DNA of 64,000 bases from Pseudomonas sp. GM78 (GTDB lineage: Bacteria; Pseudomonadota; Gammaproteobacteria; Pseudomonadales; Pseudomonadaceae). The position numbers and the translations under genes are program-made. The stretch covers positions 1 through 64,000 of the forward strand of contig NZ_AKJF01000095.1 of NCBI RefSeq assembly GCF_000282475.1. The letters are read 5' to 3'. Below, piece by piece: positions 10,799 to 19,714 of the stretch; within the stretch, counting starts at the first letter, position 1; the number at the start of each line of letters is the position of its first letter. The notes beneath the pieces are model-generated. The model did not search any database. It was not told the DNA's origin and saw only the letters and a list, made by a program, of their open reading frames with translations.

Positions 10799-11797
10799 AT
10801 GTCGGAACGAGTCTTGATCGATGGGTTCTCCCGGCGCGTGGATTATCTGCGGATGTCGGTCACCGACCGCTGCGATTTCCGTTGCGTGTATTGCATGGCC
10901 GAGGACATGCAGTTCCTGCCGCGTCAACGGGTGTTGACCCTGGAAGAGATCTATCAGGTGGCTGAGCGCTTCGTCGCACTGGGTACGCGCAAGATTCGCC
11001 TGACCGGGGGCGAGCCGCTGATCCGCCCAGGCGTGGTGCAGCTGTGCCAGAAGATCGCCGCCCTGCCCGGCCTGCGCGAGCTGTGCATGACCACCAATGG
11101 CTCGCAGTTGGCCAGGCTTGCCGAGCCGTTGTTCGAGGCCGGGGTCAAGCGCCTCAACATCAGTCTCGACTGCCTGGACCCGCAACGCTTTCGCGAGCTG
11201 ACCCGCACCGGCGATCTGGCACAGGTGATCAAGGGCATCGACGCCGCCAACCAGGCCGGGTTTCGCAACACCAAGCTCAACTGCGTGGTGATGAAGGGCC
11301 GCAACGATCACGAGATAAACGATCTGGTGAGCTTCGCCATCGACCGCAACCTCGACATTTCCTTCATCGAAGAAATGCCCTTGGGCACCATCGATGAACA
11401 CAGCCGTGCCGAGTCGTTTTATTCCAGCGCCCAGGTTCGTGAGCGGATCGCCGAGCGCTACACTTTGATTGATTCCGCCGAGTCGACCCAAGGCCCTTCG
11501 CGGTACTGGCGTCTGGCTGAAGCGCCGCACATTCGCCTGGGGTTCATTTCGCCCCACAGCCACAATTTCTGCGGCACTTGCAATCGGGTGCGGCTGACGG
11601 TGGAAGGTCGCCTGCTGCTGTGCCTGGGAAACGAGCATTGCGTTGATCTCAAGGCCGTGTTGCGCAGCCACCCCGGACAGCCAGAGCGTCTGGAGAAAGC
11701 CATCATCGAGGCGATGAAACTCAAGCCCTATCGGCACAATTTCCAAGTGAACGACGATGTCCAGGTCGTTCGTTTCATGAACATGACGGGCGGCTGA
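10799..11797 (+). CDS. moaA: GTP 3',8-cyclase MoaA (molybdenum cofactor step 1)
   Basis: A 332-residue radical SAM enzyme. With MoaC it turns GTP into cyclic pyranopterin monophosphate. The N-terminal cluster motif is C25-X3-C29-X2-C32 ([12 protein letters not shown]). The C-terminal cluster is C258-X2-C261-X13-C275 ([11 protein letters not shown] to LLC). The protein ends in the conserved Gly-Gly that reaches into the active site. The ATG follows GAGGATG. The bestrophin-like gene starts 6 nt downstream, so the two form an operon. Confidence 0.97.
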   Translation: MSERVLIDGFSRRVDYLRMSVTDRCDFRCVYCMAEDMQFLPRQRVLTLEEIYQVAERFVALGTRKIRLTGGEPLIRPGVVQLCQKIAALPGLRELCMTTNGSQLARLAEPLFEAGVKRLNISLDCLDPQRFRELTRTGDLAQVIKGIDAANQAGFRNTKLNCVVMKGRNDHEINDLVSFAIDRNLDISFIEEMPLGTIDEHSRAESFYSSAQVRERIAERYTLIDSAESTQGPSRYWRLAEAPHIRLGFISPHSHNFCGTCNRVRLTVEGRLLLCLGNEHCVDLKAVLRSHPGQPERLEKAIIEAMKLKPYRHNFQVNDDVQVVRFMNMTGG

Positions 11798-11803
11798 AAA
11801 ACC

Positions 11804-12703
11804 ATGATCGTCAGACCCAAACCCAATCTGATCGGCGTGCTGACTTCGCTCAAGGGCTCGATCGCTAAACGCATTGCCCTGCGCAGCCTGTTAGTGACGC
11901 TGCTCGCTTCTGCCATCGTACTGATCGAAACATTGCACCCGAGCTACTTCTCAAAGGTCAGCGCAACGCCGTTCACCCTGCTCGGTCTGTCGCTGTCGAT
12001 CTTCATGAGTTTTCGCAACAACGCCTGCTATGACCGCTGGTATGAGGCGCGCAAGGCATGGGGCGATGTGATCGTGGAAATCCGCTCGATGATTCGCGAA
12101 ACCCAGATCATCAAGGACGCGCCTGAGCGGCACACAATCCTGAGCAACCTCTGTGGCTTCGCCCATGCGCTCAATGCACGCCTGCGCAAGGAAAACGAAC
12201 TGGCCGACAGTGGCGACTGGCTGCAACCGATGCCCAAGGGAAATACGACCGATGTGAGCGGGCAGATTCTGCTGCAGGTCGGTCAACAGTGCTCGGCGCT
12301 CAATGAGTCAGGTGTGATCAGCGAATGGCGCTACACGATCATGGCCAACCATCTGTCCAGCCTGACCCGTTCTCAAGCGGTCTGTGAACGGATCAAGAAC
12401 ACCCCGCTGCCGTTCCCCTACACCTTGTTACTGCACCGGACCATCTACCTGTTCTGCATCCTGTTGCCGTTCGCCATGGCCGAACCCCTGGGCTGGCTGA
12501 CACCGATCTTCACCGCAATTGTCAGCTACACCTTTTTCGGCCTGGATGCGATTGCCGACGAACTGGAAGACCCCTTCGGCCGCGACGAAAACGACCTGCC
12601 CACCGACGCCATCGTGCGCAACATCGAGCGCGATGTCCTGGCGGCGCTGGGCGTGACGGAACTGCCACCACAGCTGGAGCCGGTGGATTTCGTGCTGAAT
12701 TGA
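11804..12703 (+). CDS. Bestrophin-family (UPF0187/YneE-like) membrane protein
   Basis: A 299-residue protein of the bacterial bestrophin-like family. The pattern SLKGSIAKRIA, then a hydrophobic segment (about 27-45), then SIFMSFRNNACYDRWYEARKAWG (about 66-88) is characteristic. A second hydrophobic pair lies at about 205-245, followed by FGLDAIADELEDPFGRDENDLP. Characterised members form pentameric anion or cation channels in the inner membrane. It follows moaA by 6 nt. A link to molybdate or another anion is possible but unproven. Confidence 0.85.
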   Translation: MIVRPKPNLIGVLTSLKGSIAKRIALRSLLVTLLASAIVLIETLHPSYFSKVSATPFTLLGLSLSIFMSFRNNACYDRWYEARKAWGDVIVEIRSMIRETQIIKDAPERHTILSNLCGFAHALNARLRKENELADSGDWLQPMPKGNTTDVSGQILLQVGQQCSALNESGVISEWRYTIMANHLSSLTRSQAVCERIKNTPLPFPYTLLLHRTIYLFCILLPFAMAEPLGWLTPIFTAIVSYTFFGLDAIADELEDPFGRDENDLPTDAIVRNIERDVLAALGVTELPPQLEPVDFVLN

Positions 12704-12770
12704 TTGATTCCGGGCGGCGTTCCGACGATGGCGGCAGGTCAGTCAATAACCATGCCGCATGTGCCGGCCT

Positions 12771-12796
12771 CTTCGCGAGCAAGCTCGCTCCCACAG
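12771..12796. repeat. Single REP element
   Basis: One 26-bp copy reading CTTCGCGAGCAAGCTCGCTC then CCACAG, between the convergent bestrophin-like gene and moeA. No inverted partner lies within about 100 bp. It contains a short internal palindrome (GCGAGCAAGCTCGC) that could fold. Confidence 0.8.
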
Positions 12797-12811
12797 GGGG
12801 TTACCGTTGGT

Positions 12812-14017
12812 TCAGAACAATTCGTTGAACGGGATGAATCGTGCCGTATCGCCCTCTTCCAATGTGCGACCCTGCGCAACCTCCACTAACCCATCCGCCC
12901 AGCAAGCGCCCAGCAGCACACCTGAACTCTGGTTTGGATAAAGCACAGCGCGACCCGCCTCCAGCTTGGCCCGCAGGTATTCCCGGCGGCTTCCCGGTTT
13001 CGGCCAGGCAAAACCGACAGTGACCGCAAAGCTCAAGGGCTCGACATCTTCGACACCTTGAATCCGCAACAGATAAGGCCTGGCCAACAAGCCAAACGTC
13101 ACCAGTGCCGAAGCTGGATTACCCGGCAAGCCAATCACGGGCACGCTACCAAAATGGCCCACGGTCAGCGGTTTGCCGGGTTTGATCGAGAGTTTCCAGA
13201 GCAGTGGTTTACCGCATTCACGCAACACCTGGCCAAGGCAATCGGCCTCACCTGCGGATACGCCGCCAGTGGAGAGAATCAGGTCTGCAGCTTGCTGCAA
13301 TTGTTCGAGCTTGAGCCGCGTCTGCCGAAGCTCGTCGGGAAGAATGCCGATATCAATGACATCGCAACCCAATGCGCTCAACCAGTGACTCAACAAGGTG
13401 CGGTTACTGTTGTAGATGCTGCCGGGTTTGAGCGGCGCGCCTGGTTCGACCAGCTCATCCCCGGTGGACAGCAACGCCACCCGTGGTCGTCGCACCACCT
13501 GCACATGGGTGCAGCCCTGCGCCGCCGCGACCGCCAGTTCGAACGGCCCGAGACGCTTGCCGGCCTGCAACAACACATCCCCGGCGTGGTTCTCCTGGCC
13601 TTGCGGGCGGATATTGCAGCCCAGGCTCAGCGGCTGATTGAAGCTCACGCGGCCGTCATCCAGTACTTGCGTGTTTTCCTGCATCTCTACGCAGTTCGCG
13701 CCTGGCGGTACGGGGGAGCCGGTGAAGATTCGTGCGCAGGTACCCGCTGCTAATGCTTCGGGGGCGTGCCCGGCAAATACCTGCTGCGACACGGGCAACG
13801 GCTGGCCGTCCCAACCGTCTAGATTCAAGGCATAACCGTCCATGGCGCTGTTCGGCCAGGGCGGCAGGTCCAGGATCGCCAGCAAATCGTTGGCCAACAC
13901 CCGTTGCCGTGCCGCGCTCAACGGCACTGCTTCGCTTTCCTGCAGCCGTTGCGTCTCTGCCATCGCCAGTAAACGGCGGATGGCCTCTTCCATCGGCATC
14001 AACGCAGAGCTGCTCAT
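12812..14017 (-). CDS. moeA: Molybdopterin molybdenumtransferase MoeA
   Basis: A 401-residue cytoplasmic enzyme that inserts molybdate into adenylylated molybdopterin. Family signatures are [13 protein letters not shown] at about 51-63, [13 protein letters not shown] at about 94-106, the nucleotide-fold segment [12 protein letters not shown] with KPGSIYNSN, and [23 protein letters not shown] and [11 protein letters not shown] in the C-terminal half. The start at 14017 is set by the ATGA overlap with moaB; longer in-frame readings run through moaB in a different frame. Confidence 0.95.
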   Translation of the reverse strand: MSSSALMPMEEAIRRLLAMAETQRLQESEAVPLSAARQRVLANDLLAILDLPPWPNSAMDGYALNLDGWDGQPLPVSQQVFAGHAPEALAAGTCARIFTGSPVPPGANCVEMQENTQVLDDGRVSFNQPLSLGCNIRPQGQENHAGDVLLQAGKRLGPFELAVAAAQGCTHVQVVRRPRVALLSTGDELVEPGAPLKPGSIYNSNRTLLSHWLSALGCDVIDIGILPDELRQTRLKLEQLQQAADLILSTGGVSAGEADCLGQVLRECGKPLLWKLSIKPGKPLTVGHFGSVPVIGLPGNPASALVTFGLLARPYLLRIQGVEDVEPLSFAVTVGFAWPKPGSRREYLRAKLEAGRAVLYPNQSSGVLLGACWADGLVEVAQGRTLEEGDTARFIPFNELF

Positions 14018-14553
14018 CCCCGCGTCCCACAGGCTTGCACCGGTTTGAGGTGCGGGACGAAATTGCACGGCCGATGCCGCGCATCCAGTTGCTCGGCGAG
14101 GATACCTTCCCACGCGGTACGACAGGCGCCCGTGGACCCCGGCAGGCAGCAGACCAGCGTGCCATTGGCCAACCCGGCCAAGGCCCGGCTCTGCACCGTG
14201 GAGGTGCCAATGTCGAGGATAGAGATCGCACGAAACAGTTCGCCAAAGCCATCGATCTGCTTGTCCAGCAAACAAGCCACTGCCTCGGGTGTGCTGTCAC
14301 GCCCGGTAAAGCCGGTGCCGCCGGTAATCAGCACCACCTGAATGTTGTCATCGGCAATCCAGGTCGCCACCTGCGCACGGATCTTGTACAGATCGTCCTT
14401 GAGCAGGTTGCGCTCGCTCAGGGTATGCCCGGCTTCCAGCAGGCGGCTGACCAGCAGTTGCCCGGAGGTGTCATTGGCATATTCACGGGTATCGCTGACG
14501 GTAAGCACAGCAATATTCAGGGGTATAAACAATGCATCTTGCTTAACGCTCAT
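14014..14553 (-). CDS. moaB: Molybdenum cofactor biosynthesis protein MoaB (molybdopterin adenylyltransferase family)
   Basis: A 179-residue MoaB/Mog-fold protein. [15 protein letters not shown] (about 17-31), [20 protein letters not shown] (about 73-92) and [18 protein letters not shown] match the family. In organisms with several MPT adenylyltransferase-like proteins it may adenylylate molybdopterin or be redundant with MogA. It is the first gene of a moaB-moeA operon and is divergent from the LysR regulator. Confidence 0.93.
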   Translation of the reverse strand: MSVKQDALFIPLNIAVLTVSDTREYANDTSGQLLVSRLLEAGHTLSERNLLKDDLYKIRAQVATWIADDNIQVVLITGGTGFTGRDSTPEAVACLLDKQIDGFGELFRAISILDIGTSTVQSRALAGLANGTLVCCLPGSTGACRTAWEGILAEQLDARHRPCNFVPHLKPVQACGTRG

Positions 14554-14590
14554 GTCATTCTCCGACAGATATAAATTAAATAACTTTCAG

Positions 14591-14657
14591 AGACTAAAGC
14601 GCTGGAACAAGCACTGTCTAATCACTCTAACCAACCAAGTTATCGAGCGTATCTATC
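14591..14657 (-). promoter_or_regulatory. Predicted LysR-box promoter of moaB-moeA
   Basis: On the minus strand: GATAGATACGCTCGATAA (14657-14640), then GATTAGACA (14623-14615) starting 34 nt after the box start, with TTAGAC as -35, and TAGTCT (14596-14591) as a possible -10 after a 19-bp spacer. The box differs from that of the YdeP-like gene at only three of 18 positions. Confidence 0.72.
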
Positions 14658-14695
14658 GGCATTTAGTTTGAATAATCGAAAATAAGCTGACTACC

Positions 14696-14738
14696 GATAG
14701 ATCGGGTTGATGATGTCTTAAAAACAGCTGATTGGACG
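14696..14738 (+). promoter_or_regulatory. Predicted LysR-box element upstream of the LysR gene (autoregulation)
   Basis: GATAGATCGGGTTGATGA (14696-14713) followed at the fixed 34-nt distance by GATTGGACG (14730-14738). The right arm is weaker (TTGAT for TCGAT), and I see no convincing -10 hexamer 17-19 bp after TTGGAC. The element sits back-to-back with the moaB box, as expected for a self-regulating LysR gene with a divergent target. Confidence 0.6.
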
Positions 14739-14848
14739 CCCGCCCGGGACAATGAGATCGTCCACGGCCAACGTTATCGCGCATACCTTGTGTCTTGCGC
14801 GCTTGAGTCAATACTTACCCTTCATTTCCTCCGTCAGCAGGTGCCGTC

Positions 14849-15739
14849 ATGGACATCAAACAACTCAAGTTCCTGATCGCCCTGGAGCAGACCCGTCACT
14901 TCGGCCAGGCCGCCGCGCGTTGCCACATCACCCAGCCGACCCTGTCGATGCGCCTGCGCAACCTTGAGGATGAACTGGACCTGGTGCTGGTCACCCGTGG
15001 GCAGCGCTTCGAAGGCTTTACCCAGGCGGGTGAACGCGTACTGGCGTGGGCCCGGACCCTGTTGGCCGCCCATGACGGCCTGTTCGCCGAAGCCGCTGCC
15101 TGCCGTGGCCAATTGGTCGGTAACTTGCGACTGGGCCTGGTGCCGCTCAGCAGCTTCAACCCGGTCAGCTACATTCAGGGGCTTTCACGCAGCTTTCCCG
15201 AGCTCAAGTACAGCCTGTCCTCGTTGAGCTCCGACCAAATCATCGAGGGGCTTGGCAATAACCAGCTGGACCTGGGCGTGTGTTACCTCGATCACGTCAA
15301 CCCGAGCTATTTCGAGTTTTTCGAGATCGGCGAAACCCGGGTCGGCCTGCTGTACGACACCCGTCACTTCCATTTCGAAGGCATGCATATGAGCTGGGAA
15401 GACGCCGCCGAGTTGCCGCTGGGCATGCTCAGCAACGGCATGCACTATCGAAAATCCATCGACCTGAGTTTCCGCAGCCGCGGGCTCGACCCGCAGCCGA
15501 TCCTGGAAAGCGATTCGACTTACCAGCTGCTGCAGGCGATCCACGAAGGTTTTTGCTGCGCGATCATGCCCCTCGATAGCGGCCTGGAAGCGCCAATCGA
15601 ATACCTGTCCTTCATCAATTTGCCCGATGCCAGCGTGCTTGCACCGTTGGGTTTGGTCATGCGCAAGACCGAACCGCGCTCTGCAATTGCCGAGAAGTGT
15701 TTCGCTGAAGCGCGGCAGTTATTTACCGCAAAAATCTGA
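14849..15739 (+). CDS. LysR-type transcriptional regulator of the Mo-cofactor cluster
   Basis: A 296-residue LysR-family regulator. The N-terminal winged helix-turn-helix (about 1-60: MDIKQLKFLIALEQ, HITQPTLSMRLRNLEDEL) is followed by a periplasmic-binding-like sensor domain (about 90-290). It lies among molybdenum cofactor genes, divergent from moaB and upstream of fdhD. Five copies of a LysR-type T-N11-A box lie in this neighbourhood, including in front of this gene, so it is the prime candidate for binding them. The ligand is not evident from the sequence. Confidence 0.9.
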   Translation: MDIKQLKFLIALEQTRHFGQAAARCHITQPTLSMRLRNLEDELDLVLVTRGQRFEGFTQAGERVLAWARTLLAAHDGLFAEAAACRGQLVGNLRLGLVPLSSFNPVSYIQGLSRSFPELKYSLSSLSSDQIIEGLGNNQLDLGVCYLDHVNPSYFEFFEIGETRVGLLYDTRHFHFEGMHMSWEDAAELPLGMLSNGMHYRKSIDLSFRSRGLDPQPILESDSTYQLLQAIHEGFCCAIMPLDSGLEAPIEYLSFINLPDASVLAPLGLVMRKTEPRSAIAEKCFAEARQLFTAKI

Positions 15740-15786
15740 GTCTTTAATTTGATATAAAATCCGAATTAAACAACTTCGACCTTAAC

Positions 15787-15852
15787 GATAGACATCACCA
15801 ATCACTGCATCGGAACTAGCGATTGGACGCACTGAAAAGTTACCCGTAGCCT
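15787..15852 (+). promoter_or_regulatory. Predicted LysR-box promoter of fdhD-moaCDE
   Basis: GATAGACATCACCAATCA (15787-15804) with GATTGGACG (15821-15829) starting 34 nt after the box start. TTGGAC (15823-15828) and TAGCCT (15847-15852) are spaced by 18 bp, exactly as at moaA. The right arm of the box (CCAAT for TCGAT) is the most diverged of the five. Confidence 0.65.
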
Positions 15853-15883
15853 GAACTCAATTCAGCGCTTCGAGGTTCTTCCC

Positions 15884-16711
15884 ATGTTGTGCAAAGTTCA
15901 GAAAATCATTGATCGAAGCGATACCAATGCTCCTGCGCCAACGCCGTTGAGTGTGAACTTTCGTGAGTACGACGGCGGCGCAGCCATCGCTCAAGCGGCG
16001 CTGGCGTCCGAGATTGCCCTGGCGATCACCTACAACGGCTTGAGCCAGGCAGTGATGATGGTCTCGCCCGGCAACCTCGAAGATTTCATCCGTGGTTTCA
16101 GCGTCAGCAACGACATCGTGCAAGACCAGAGTGAAATCTACGACATCCACCTCACCCACTTTGACCAGGCCGTCCAAGCGGATGTGCAGATTTGCAGTCG
16201 CGCGTTCTGGGCGCTGAAAGATCATCGCCGGCAAATGACCGGTACCAGTGGCTGCGGACTTTGCGGGGTTGAGGCGCTGGAACAGGCATTGCCGCAACTG
16301 CAGATTCTCGACCCGGTGAGACTGCCTGCGGCCGAACATCTCATCGGTATCCGCGATCGTATCGAACAGGCGCAGCAGATGGCCCGTAGTAGCGGCGCAT
16401 TGCATGCGGCGTTGTATTTCGACACACAAGGCGAGGCGCTGATCTGCCGTGAAGACATCGGCCGGCACAACGCGCTGGATAAATTGATCGGTGCCCTGCA
16501 GCACGTCGGCATCAACAGCCGTCGCGGCTTCACCGTGGTCACCAGTCGTTGCAGCCTGGAACTGATCCACAAAGCCGTCAGGGCCAGACTCGGCACGCTG
16601 GTCAGCCTGTCCGCGCCTACGGCCCTGACCGTGCAATGGGCGATCAAACATCGCCTCAACCTGATTCACGTGCCGCACCGTAACGCTCCACGAATTTACA
16701 GCCCGGCATGA
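15884..16711 (+). CDS. fdhD: FdhD sulfur carrier for formate dehydrogenase-type enzymes
   Basis: A 275-residue FdhD protein. It passes sulfur from the cysteine desulfurase IscS to the molybdenum cofactor of formate dehydrogenases, which is needed for activity. The catalytic pair C124 and C127 lies in TGTSGCGLCGVE, and REDIGRHNALDKLIG and SRCSLELIHKA are further signatures. First gene of fdhD-moaC-moaD-moaE. Its presence supports a bis-MGD enzyme of formate dehydrogenase type as a client, possibly the YdeP-like protein in this window. Confidence 0.95.
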   Translation: MLCKVQKIIDRSDTNAPAPTPLSVNFREYDGGAAIAQAALASEIALAITYNGLSQAVMMVSPGNLEDFIRGFSVSNDIVQDQSEIYDIHLTHFDQAVQADVQICSRAFWALKDHRRQMTGTSGCGLCGVEALEQALPQLQILDPVRLPAAEHLIGIRDRIEQAQQMARSSGALHAALYFDTQGEALICREDIGRHNALDKLIGALQHVGINSRRGFTVVTSRCSLELIHKAVRARLGTLVSLSAPTALTVQWAIKHRLNLIHVPHRNAPRIYSPA

Positions 16712-16754
16712 TGCCTTCACCTGATCACCGCGCTGGTAAGCGCAGGAACTTTCC

Positions 16755-17261
16755 ATGACAGTCTGTTCAGATTCATCCCCCAACGGCTTGACCCACCTCG
16801 ATAGCCAGGGCCGCGCCAACATGGTCGATGTCAGCGACAAAAGCTCGACCCAGCGCGAGGCTCAGGCACAAGCCTGGGTGCGCATGCGCCCGCAAACCCT
16901 GAAGTTGATCCAGAGCGACGGCCACCCCAAGGGCGATGTGTTCGCCGTGGCACGGATCGCCGGAATCATGGCCGCAAAGAAAACCCACGAACTGATCCCG
17001 CTGTGCCACACCTTGTTGCTCAGTTCGATCCACGTCGAACTGAAGGCCTGCGCACCGGACAGCGTAAAAATCGTCGGCACCTGTCGCGTCGAGGGCCAGA
17101 CCGGTGTGGAGCTGGAAGCGCTGACCGCTGTCAGTGTCGCCGCGCTGACCCTCTACGACATGTGCAAGGCGGTGGACCGCGGCATGGTCATCGACGACGT
17201 CCGCCTGCTCAGCAAACAAGGTGGTCGCTCGGGCCACTTTACATTCGAGGATGCACAATGA
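16755..17261 (+). CDS. moaC: Cyclic pyranopterin monophosphate synthase MoaC
   Basis: A 168-residue MoaC. It acts after MoaA to form cyclic pyranopterin monophosphate. Conserved features are ANMVDVSDK near the N terminus, the [20 protein letters not shown] region with catalytic lysines, [16 protein letters not shown]-type [21 protein letters not shown], and a C terminus with KQGGRSG. The gene lies 43 nt after fdhD and overlaps moaD by ATGA. Confidence 0.96.
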   Translation: MTVCSDSSPNGLTHLDSQGRANMVDVSDKSSTQREAQAQAWVRMRPQTLKLIQSDGHPKGDVFAVARIAGIMAAKKTHELIPLCHTLLLSSIHVELKACAPDSVKIVGTCRVEGQTGVELEALTAVSVAALTLYDMCKAVDRGMVIDDVRLLSKQGGRSGHFTFEDAQ

Positions 17262-17509
17262 TCCTGATCAATTACTTCGCCCGCTATCGCGAGCAGCTCA
17301 ACCTGGGTGGGGAAAAATTGCCCCTTACCACCAGCCTCAAGACCATCGAAGACGTCCGTCAGATGCTGATGGCCCGCGGTGAAATCTGGAACAGCGTACT
17401 GGGCGAAAGCAACCTGATGTGCGCGCTTAACCAGGAGCTCTGCCACCTGAACCTGGCGATCGAGGACTTTGATGAAATCGCCTTTTTCCCGCCGGTCACC
17501 GGAGGCTGA
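17258..17509 (+). CDS. moaD: Molybdopterin synthase sulfur carrier subunit MoaD
   Basis: An 83-residue ubiquitin-fold protein ending in the required Gly-Gly (PPVTGG). When thiocarboxylated it donates sulfur to precursor Z in the MoaD2-MoaE2 complex. The start at 17258 is set by the ATGA overlap with moaC; the longer in-frame reading lies inside moaC. The gene is followed 3 nt later by moaE. Confidence 0.95.
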   Translation: MILINYFARYREQLNLGGEKLPLTTSLKTIEDVRQMLMARGEIWNSVLGESNLMCALNQELCHLNLAIEDFDEIAFFPPVTGG

Positions 17510-17512
17510 AGC

Positions 17513-17974
17513 ATGACGGTTCGAGTCCAGTACAAAACGTTCGACACCGGCCAACTGATCGACAGGCTGCGGGCAAACGATCCCGGCGTCGGCGCCGTGG
17601 TCAACTTCGTTGGCTATGTGCGTGATATCAATCAGGGCGAGGAAGTGACCAGTCTGTTTCTTGAACACTACCCTGGCATGACCGAGCGCTCGCTGCAAAA
17701 GATCATCGACAACGCCAAGACGCGATGGCCGCTCAAGGCCGTGGAGATCGTGCACCGGATCGGCCAACTGTCGGTCAGTGACCCGATCGTGTTTGTCGGT
17801 GTGAGCAGCCAGCATCGTCAAGCCGCCTTCGATGCCTGCGCGTTCATCATGGACTACCTGAAAACCGACGCAGCATTCTGGAAACGCGAAGATGTGGCCT
17901 CTCGCGCACGTTGGGTCGATGCCCGTGACAGCGACCGATCCGCGGCAGGACGCTGGGAAACCGTGTCACAATAA
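17513..17974 (+). CDS. moaE: Molybdopterin synthase catalytic subunit MoaE
   Basis: A 153-residue catalytic subunit of molybdopterin synthase. GAVVNFVGYVRD, LEHYPGMTE, HRIG, VGVSSQHRQAAFDACAFIMDYLKTDAAFWKRE contain the conserved active-site Arg, His and Lys residues. Last certain gene of the fdhD-moaCDE unit. Confidence 0.96.
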   Translation: MTVRVQYKTFDTGQLIDRLRANDPGVGAVVNFVGYVRDINQGEEVTSLFLEHYPGMTERSLQKIIDNAKTRWPLKAVEIVHRIGQLSVSDPIVFVGVSSQHRQAAFDACAFIMDYLKTDAAFWKREDVASRARWVDARDSDRSAAGRWETVSQ

Positions 17975-18043
17975 GCAACTATCCAAAGCGCGGCATCATG
18001 GCTAAAGTCACGGGCTCAAAGCGCCTTCGCAAGGAACATCCGC

Positions 18044-19402
18044 TTGAGCCCCACGCCTGCCCCGAACAGCCAACCAGAGTCACCAAGGCCTGCTGCAATC
18101 AGCCTGCGAGAAGCGTTCCGCTTCTGGCTCAAGCTCGGTTTCATCAGCTTCGGCGGGCCGGCCGGGCAGATTTCGATGATGCATCAGGAACTGGTGGAGC
18201 GCCGGCGCTGGATCTCCGAGCGACGCTTTCTGCATGCGCTCAACTATTGCATGTTGCTGCCCGGCCCCGAAGCCCAGCAACTGGCGACCTACATCGGCTG
18301 GCTGATGCACCGGACCTGGGGCGGCGTGATGGCCGGCGCGCTGTTCGTGCTGCCGTCGCTGTTCATTCTGATTGCCTTGTCCTGGGTGTACATCGCCTTT
18401 GGCGAGGTGCCGGTGGTGGCCGGGCTGTTTTACGGGATCAAGCCGGCGGTGACCGCCATCGTACTGCAGGCGGCGCATCGGATCGGCTCCCGGGCATTGA
18501 AAAACGGCTGGATGTGGGGCATCGCCGCCGCGGCATTCGTGGCCATTTTCGCCCTCAACGTTCCCTTTCCCCTGATCGTTCTGGGGGCGGCAATCATCGG
18601 CTACTTTGGCGGGCGCCTGGCCCCCGAAAAATTCCGCACCGGTGGCCACGGCGCCGCGCAGAAATCCTACGGCGCCGCCGTGATCGACGACGACACACCG
18701 ACACCCGAGCACGCCCGCTTCAACAGCGGGAAACTGCTGCGCCTGGCCCTGATTGGCGCGGTGTTGTGGACGCTGCCGATGGCCACCCTCACCGCCCTGT
18801 TCGGATGGGAAGGCACGCTGACGCAGATGAGCTGGTTCTTTACCAAAGCGGCACTGCTGACCTTCGGCGGTGCCTACGCGGTGCTGCCGTATGTGTACCA
18901 GGGCGCGGTCGGCCACTATGGATGGCTGACGCCGACGCAGATGATCGATGGCCTGGCGCTCGGCGAAACCACACCCGGGCCACTGATCATGGTGGTCGCC
19001 TTCGTCGGTTTCATCGGTGGCTACGTGCATCAGGTGTTCGGTCCCGACCAGGCCTTCGTCGCCGGGGCCGTCGCCGCCATGCTGGTGACCTGGTTCACCT
19101 TCCTGCCTTCGTTCCTGTTCATTCTCGCCGGTGGTCCGCTGGTGGAATCGACGCACAACGAACTCAAGTTCACTGCGCCGCTCACAGCGATTACCGCCGC
19201 AGTCGTCGGTGTGATTGTCAATCTGGCGTGTTTTTTTGGCTATCACGTGCTGTGGCCTAAAGGCTTCGGCAGTCAGCTGGATTGGCCTTCGCTGCTGATC
19301 GCGGTGGCAGCGGCGATTGCGTTGTTTCGCTTCAAGCGCGGGGTGGTCGAAGTGTTGATCGGCTGCGGGCTGATCGGGCTGGGGGTGTACCTGCTTCGCT
19401 AA
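18044..19402 (+). CDS. chrA: CHR-family chromate transporter ChrA
   Basis: A 452-residue two-domain CHR transporter with about ten to twelve membrane spans. The signature FGGPAGQISMMH occurs in the first half (about 35-46), and a related FGGAYAVLPYVYQGAV in the second half (about 287-302), reflecting the internal duplication of the family. LPGPEAQQLATYIGW and GETTPGPLIMVVAFVGF are matched positions of the two halves. Characterised members export chromate. The chosen start is a TTG at 18044 with AAGGAA seven bases upstream. It lies 69 nt after moaE and could be read through from that operon. The other long frame over this region is a shadow. Confidence 0.88.
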   Translation: MSPTPAPNSQPESPRPAAISLREAFRFWLKLGFISFGGPAGQISMMHQELVERRRWISERRFLHALNYCMLLPGPEAQQLATYIGWLMHRTWGGVMAGALFVLPSLFILIALSWVYIAFGEVPVVAGLFYGIKPAVTAIVLQAAHRIGSRALKNGWMWGIAAAAFVAIFALNVPFPLIVLGAAIIGYFGGRLAPEKFRTGGHGAAQKSYGAAVIDDDTPTPEHARFNSGKLLRLALIGAVLWTLPMATLTALFGWEGTLTQMSWFFTKAALLTFGGAYAVLPYVYQGAVGHYGWLTPTQMIDGLALGETTPGPLIMVVAFVGFIGGYVHQVFGPDQAFVAGAVAAMLVTWFTFLPSFLFILAGGPLVESTHNELKFTAPLTAITAAVVGVIVNLACFFGYHVLWPKGFGSQLDWPSLLIAVAAAIALFRFKRGVVEVLIGCGLIGLGVYLLR

Positions 19403-19714
19403 AACAGACATTTACAGACGGAACATTCACCCCTAGTATCCAGACACCCCCGGATGGCTTGCCATCTGCCACTGACGTTTTCCTGGCATTGCCTCATGAA
19501 ACGCATCGTCAACCTGCCCATGGCCCTGCGCCGCTCCAAACTGCGTCACTCCGCACGCCCGCCGGATAGCACCCCGCTCGCCTGATCGCGTCCACGACGC
19601 GTAGAGCCCCCCTCCTTTTTCGCTATCGCTGCCAGAGCGCCGCGGGTCTTTATCCGTCGTCGCGCCCTGGCCTGAATCCGTGCGTCCGCGGGACGCCAAC
19701 GTGAGTGATGAACA
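19403..19714. other. 312-bp intergenic region between chrA and the glutamine synthetase-like gene
   Basis: It contains one possible 29-codon reading frame (19496-19585), starting MKRIVNLPMALRRSKLRHSA and ending before a TGA, with no strong ribosome binding site (TGGCATTGCCTC upstream). A short leader peptide is conceivable but not supported. I see no riboswitch or terminator that I can name. Confidence 0.25.

Noticed and set aside
17998-19260. Long plus-strand frame over chrA starting at an ATG
   Set aside because: Its translation is Arg/Gly/Ala-rich without membrane segments and is out of frame with the clear CHR-family transporter. It is a high-G+C shadow.
19496-19585. 29-codon frame upstream of the glutamine synthetase-like gene as a leader peptide
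   Set aside because: No ribosome binding site of note, no attenuator-like hairpins and no amino acid run that would suggest attenuation.
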